A DNA stretch of 16,131 bases, taken from Marinilabilia sp. UBA5340 (GTDB taxonomy: Bacteria > Bacteroidota > Bacteroidia > Bacteroidales > Marinilabiliaceae). The notes beneath the pieces are model-generated. The model was not told the DNA's origin. It ran no database searches and worked only from the letters and a program-made list of their open reading frames with translations. The position numbers and the translations under genes were made by a program. This document shows, one piece after another, positions 14,901 through 16,131 of the stretch. Position 1 is the first letter of the stretch; each line of letters begins with the position of its first letter. Location: the NCBI GenBank assembly GCA_002411085.1, contig DHQK01000046.1, positions 1 to 16,131 of the forward strand, written 5' to 3'.

Positions 14901-15354
14901 CCACATGAAAAACCCCTTTAGTGGTTCGTCTGTCATGTTTGGGGTTGTTGAGAATCCCCTGCTTTAGACGGTAGGAGTGAATAATGTCGTTTTCAAATTT
15001 ATCAGCATCAGGCGGAAGCGACAGCGAACGGGCAATGCCATGATGATCTGCAATAAAGGTTTCGGAGGGCAACCTCAGGTTTATATCTTCTTTAAAGTCG
15101 GCCAGGTAGTTGTCCAGAAAATTCTGGATACGTTGATCAGCCGGACAAAGATAGGAGGTCAGCAGTCTGTTTTTCTCCTTGTAGTTTTTAATCAAGTCGT
15201 TGGCCAGTTCCAGCAGGCCCATTCTTGAAGTAGACTTAAAATAGGGCTGTCCCATAGCGGCCAGCTTGAGGTTGATGTACTCAATGACTCTCTTGGGTTT
15301 AGGGATTTCATTGGTACCATCCTCTTTAAAACCAAATGATTTCTTTAGGTCCAT
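11902..15354 (-). CDS. Probable PPi-dependent phosphoenolpyruvate carboxykinase (PPi-PEPCK family)
   Basis: This 1150-residue cytosolic protein has no signal or membrane segment. It is about twice the size of ATP- or GTP-PEPCK (about 530-640) and fits the large PPi-type PEPCKs known from Entamoeba and Propionibacterium, which interconvert oxaloacetate + PPi and PEP + Pi + CO2. Motifs seen by eye agree. YGYSKKEVKTQIGYAANLLG (337-356) places K342 exactly 20 residues before H362 in EEEHAGGA; in rat GTP-PEPCK the Mn ligands K244 and H264 have the same spacing and similar context. A P-loop-like SGGGKSEISK (491-500, K495) replaces the kinase-1a loop, with D515 as a possible third metal ligand. ANVRYLQNRP (781-790) resembles N403/R405. 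LGGRRNNPPQPGIRPLAVYN (825-844) resembles the GGRRP block around R436. The first ATG at 15354 gives the MDLKKSFGFK start. It is monocistronic, with a strong terminator. The family call is from memory, without a search. Confidence 0.65.
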   Translation of the reverse strand: MDLKKSFGFKEDGTNEIPKPKRVIEYINLKLAAMGQPYFKSTSRMGLLELANDLIKNYKEKNRLLTSYLCPADQRIQNFLDNYLADFKEDINLRLPSETFIADHHGIARSLSLPPDADKFENDIIHSYRLKQGILNNPKHDRRTTKGVFHVAEGGLPIPHDKKAVPKKTFAHLFEKAIQAVPGDLLEIPFTSTQEEKAASFVSLLLRPVVEPCVNTNCKEKRMEIRFFAPGNLVSNLDFVESIFGNAGDPYLPENDAALDIEGWTGHTGCVILAPHLINLTKKEVGLPHISEATDRQKHDGMCWEKEDELYNDGGAFKITARTSEGVIVTLIADNYYGYSKKEVKTQIGYAANLLGNVEEEHAGGAVAFPTYNLGDEFSDRKQFEENNLSFTEMISMYGDLMEAQPQGYAIDKKYRDIIYVPEDAAFNLMDQKVVWTKDGQEQSLRLNPKFTYMLPAGYKVRMNKNPYVPSWRLIGSIAEGTFCHKPCTVSGGGKSEISKSIEDAIIYGPFFTADYEKDFKMVEEIINKDYSDIYLPHIKTDKNRPILSPSRSLGSVIKLLTPAPNRYTKTYNEWLETIPHHIKGLVYIVKRFYRAEWGNDWKKYFTVDIIDGKHGNELKFKNRKLVASYLRVGLTNEGAWRTFKLRQDYIASDKLQMEDDITASTVIPTSRLNHLAPDFTHPSAKFVTNCEFRFFQRPDEAIHRGYDKQAEADLSTPNAFISNFEPLTIEDGREIMDDAIEFDKYTDPMKNLIKEVVKKKDSTYFVSSSHPRIFEGKPSANVRYLQNRPGLIKHRENYIAEMGTRLFRKVPAGQPVLTPVNAVLGGRRNNPPQPGIRPLAVYNPIHYQDLPELFMDFVCSLTGKSPSTTGAGSEGALTKGPFNALSPVTDLNNALVSFILTQYAGFTTAAGHIGPNYRVDHDISLLVPEIWSRLKPEEAEPKFLKDHNYLEKLEDFEHNGKTVLASRLGYRINAKFARTFLGRVFENPDAVFNGEILKPETQDLEVFVDGINNIVEAQQRVAESYFKDGSVEGAIPPLKAILHVMAYGDYNGKSIEDPEIREMFTLENMLASDWYHERLTNKQLGDINLWQRHLQYLTDYLNKWSNLDPEVEARIKSNIKLAEENIKQFKSADYLKSLEGYIGLDTFVK

Positions 15355-15634
15355 GTTAGTTGTATTTATTTTTTAATTCTATACGTAGTGCCGAAGAGTC
15401 AATGTAACGCAATAATAAAAAAAATTCAATAGTTGCAGGAATGTATCTTCTGATTCTTCAGTTAAAACTCAGGAATATTTCAGTTCACTGCCTTTTTGTA
15501 GCGTGACGACTTGCGTCAATAGGGTTTTGTTGCTGGCTAACCCAAATGCTGACAGGTGTTTATTTGTGCTGTTTTGTTTTCAACTATTGCCTGGCCTGTT
15601 TTAACAAAAAATGATGCATAAAGTGTTAATCAGG
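15355..15634. other. Intergenic region upstream of the PPi-PEPCK-like gene
   Basis: These 280 AT-rich bases hold no open frame of note. They should carry the promoter of the leftward PPi-PEPCK-like gene. One 5-bp inverted repeat with a 5-base spacer, TGACG/CGTCA at 15504-15518, has an operator-like form about 150 bases before the start codon. No clear Bacteroidota -33/-7 pair was found. Confidence 0.35.
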
Positions 15635-15635
15635 C
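15594..15635 (-). terminator. Inverted repeat at the 3' end of the ferredoxin-NADP reductase gene
   Basis: Arms GCCTGTTTTAACA (15594-15606) and TGTTAATCAGGC (15624-15635) pair with one small mismatch or bulge around a 17-base loop. The right arm touches the stop codon. There is no U-tract after the stem on the minus strand; the T-run (CATCATTTTT) is inside the loop. It may stabilise the 3' end or form a weak terminator. Confidence 0.3.
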
Positions 15636-16131
15636 TAAAAGTAGATTTCTGCAACTACATTTTCATAGGGTACGCCTTTGCTGACTAATATATCACGCAC
15701 TTCGACTACCATATTGGCATTACCACAAAGGTAATATTTTATATTGTTTGGTAAATTTTTTTGCGCGTTAAGCCAATTTGTTAATCTTCCTGCATGAATG
15801 CCCGGAGCAGTAGATTGGGTGGCAAACCTGCTGTAGTTATCCCCCAGTTGTTCCCGGAAATACGTTGAAAACCAGAATTCTTCGGACTTTCTTGCTCCAT
15901 GTATTAAGTATTTGTTTGTTCCCAATCCTGATTCTGTCATGCTGATAAACGGGGCCACGCCGGTTCCGGTTGCAATCCACCAGGCGGGATCCTGGGTGCC
16001 CAGAAAACGACCAAAGGGAGCTGACATTAATAACTCATCGCCCGGTTTTCGGGTGGATAGCCTTGGGGTTAGCAGCCCTTTGGGATTGACATCAAACAGG
16101 ATTCTGATATATGAAAAGAAATTTGACTTCA
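15635..16131 (-). CDS. Ferredoxin--NADP reductase-type flavoprotein, C-terminal part (truncated by window edge)
   Basis: The frame is open from the right edge, so the ATG at 16027 is internal and the gene starts outside the window; about 165 residues are visible. The partial FAD domain end reads FFSYIRILFDVNPKGLLTPR, then KPGDELLMSAPFGRF. The NAD(P)-binding domain follows with WWIATGTGVAPFISM (the GTGxxP pyridine-nucleotide loop), KYLIHGARKSEEFWF, YYLCGNANMVVEVRDILVSK (the CGN/CGSP block) and the C-terminal AEIYF. This order is that of the ferredoxin/flavodoxin-NADP reductase superfamily, and the aromatic C-terminus suits bacterial FPR-type enzymes that shuttle electrons between NADPH and ferredoxin or flavodoxin. 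Without the N-terminal part, other members of the superfamily cannot be excluded. It lies upstream of the PPi-PEPCK-like gene on the same strand, but 280 bases away, so co-transcription is doubtful. Confidence 0.85.
   Translation of the reverse strand, partial: KSNFFSYIRILFDVNPKGLLTPRLSTRKPGDELLMSAPFGRFLGTQDPAWWIATGTGVAPFISMTESGLGTNKYLIHGARKSEEFWFSTYFREQLGDNYSRFATQSTAPGIHAGRLTNWLNAQKNLPNNIKYYLCGNANMVVEVRDILVSKGVPYENVVAEIYF

Overview
The window reads as chromosomal DNA of a Bacteroidota member, most likely an anaerobic or facultative Bacteroidales/Marinilabiliales-type bacterium. The evidence is menaquinone genes (menA, menC), a FecI/FecR-type ECF sigma and anti-sigma pair with a DUF4974-like tail, an STN plus carboxypeptidase-regulatory-like envelope protein, a very large one-component-style hybrid histidine kinase, A-rich rather than strong Shine-Dalgarno leaders, and moderate GC with AT-rich intergenic gaps. 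No tRNA, rRNA, CRISPR array, insertion sequence or phage gene was seen.

Layout. 1-1182 (minus): menA followed by the 5' part of menC, which runs off the left edge (menaquinone synthesis). 1421-4629 (plus): ECF sigma factor, FecR-like anti-sigma factor and an exported STN/CarboxypepD_reg protein that lacks a TonB-dependent barrel. This is a complete cell-surface-signalling cassette with an unusual third member. 4777-10078 (minus): a 1424-residue hybrid histidine kinase, then a second, RpoE-like ECF sigma factor, then a 79-residue acyl-carrier-like protein whose phosphopantetheine serine is replaced by glutamate. The two regulatory clusters converge on a short gap at 4630-4776 with inverted repeats. 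10079-10754: a non-coding stretch, a probable 58-residue small protein on plus, and a nested inverted-repeat/T-run element that could end its transcript. 10755-11792 (minus): rlmN. 11902-15354 (minus): an 1150-residue protein that would normally be left as hypothetical. By eye it carries PEP carboxykinase catalytic motifs and fits the large PPi-dependent PEPCK family. It ends at a strong intrinsic terminator. 15635-16131 (minus): the C-terminal part of a ferredoxin-NADP reductase-type flavoprotein, running off the right edge.

How the parts relate. The middle third is signal transduction: envelope sensing to sigma release in the plus cluster, and phosphorelay plus a stand-alone ECF sigma factor in the minus cluster. 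The flanks are core metabolism: quinone, rRNA methylation, the PEP/oxaloacetate node, and NADPH/ferredoxin redox. The most interesting items are the PPi-PEPCK candidate, the serine-less ACP beside an ECF sigma factor, and the ECF/FecR operon with a barrel-less STN protein. All assignments come from reading motifs and architecture; no database search was done.
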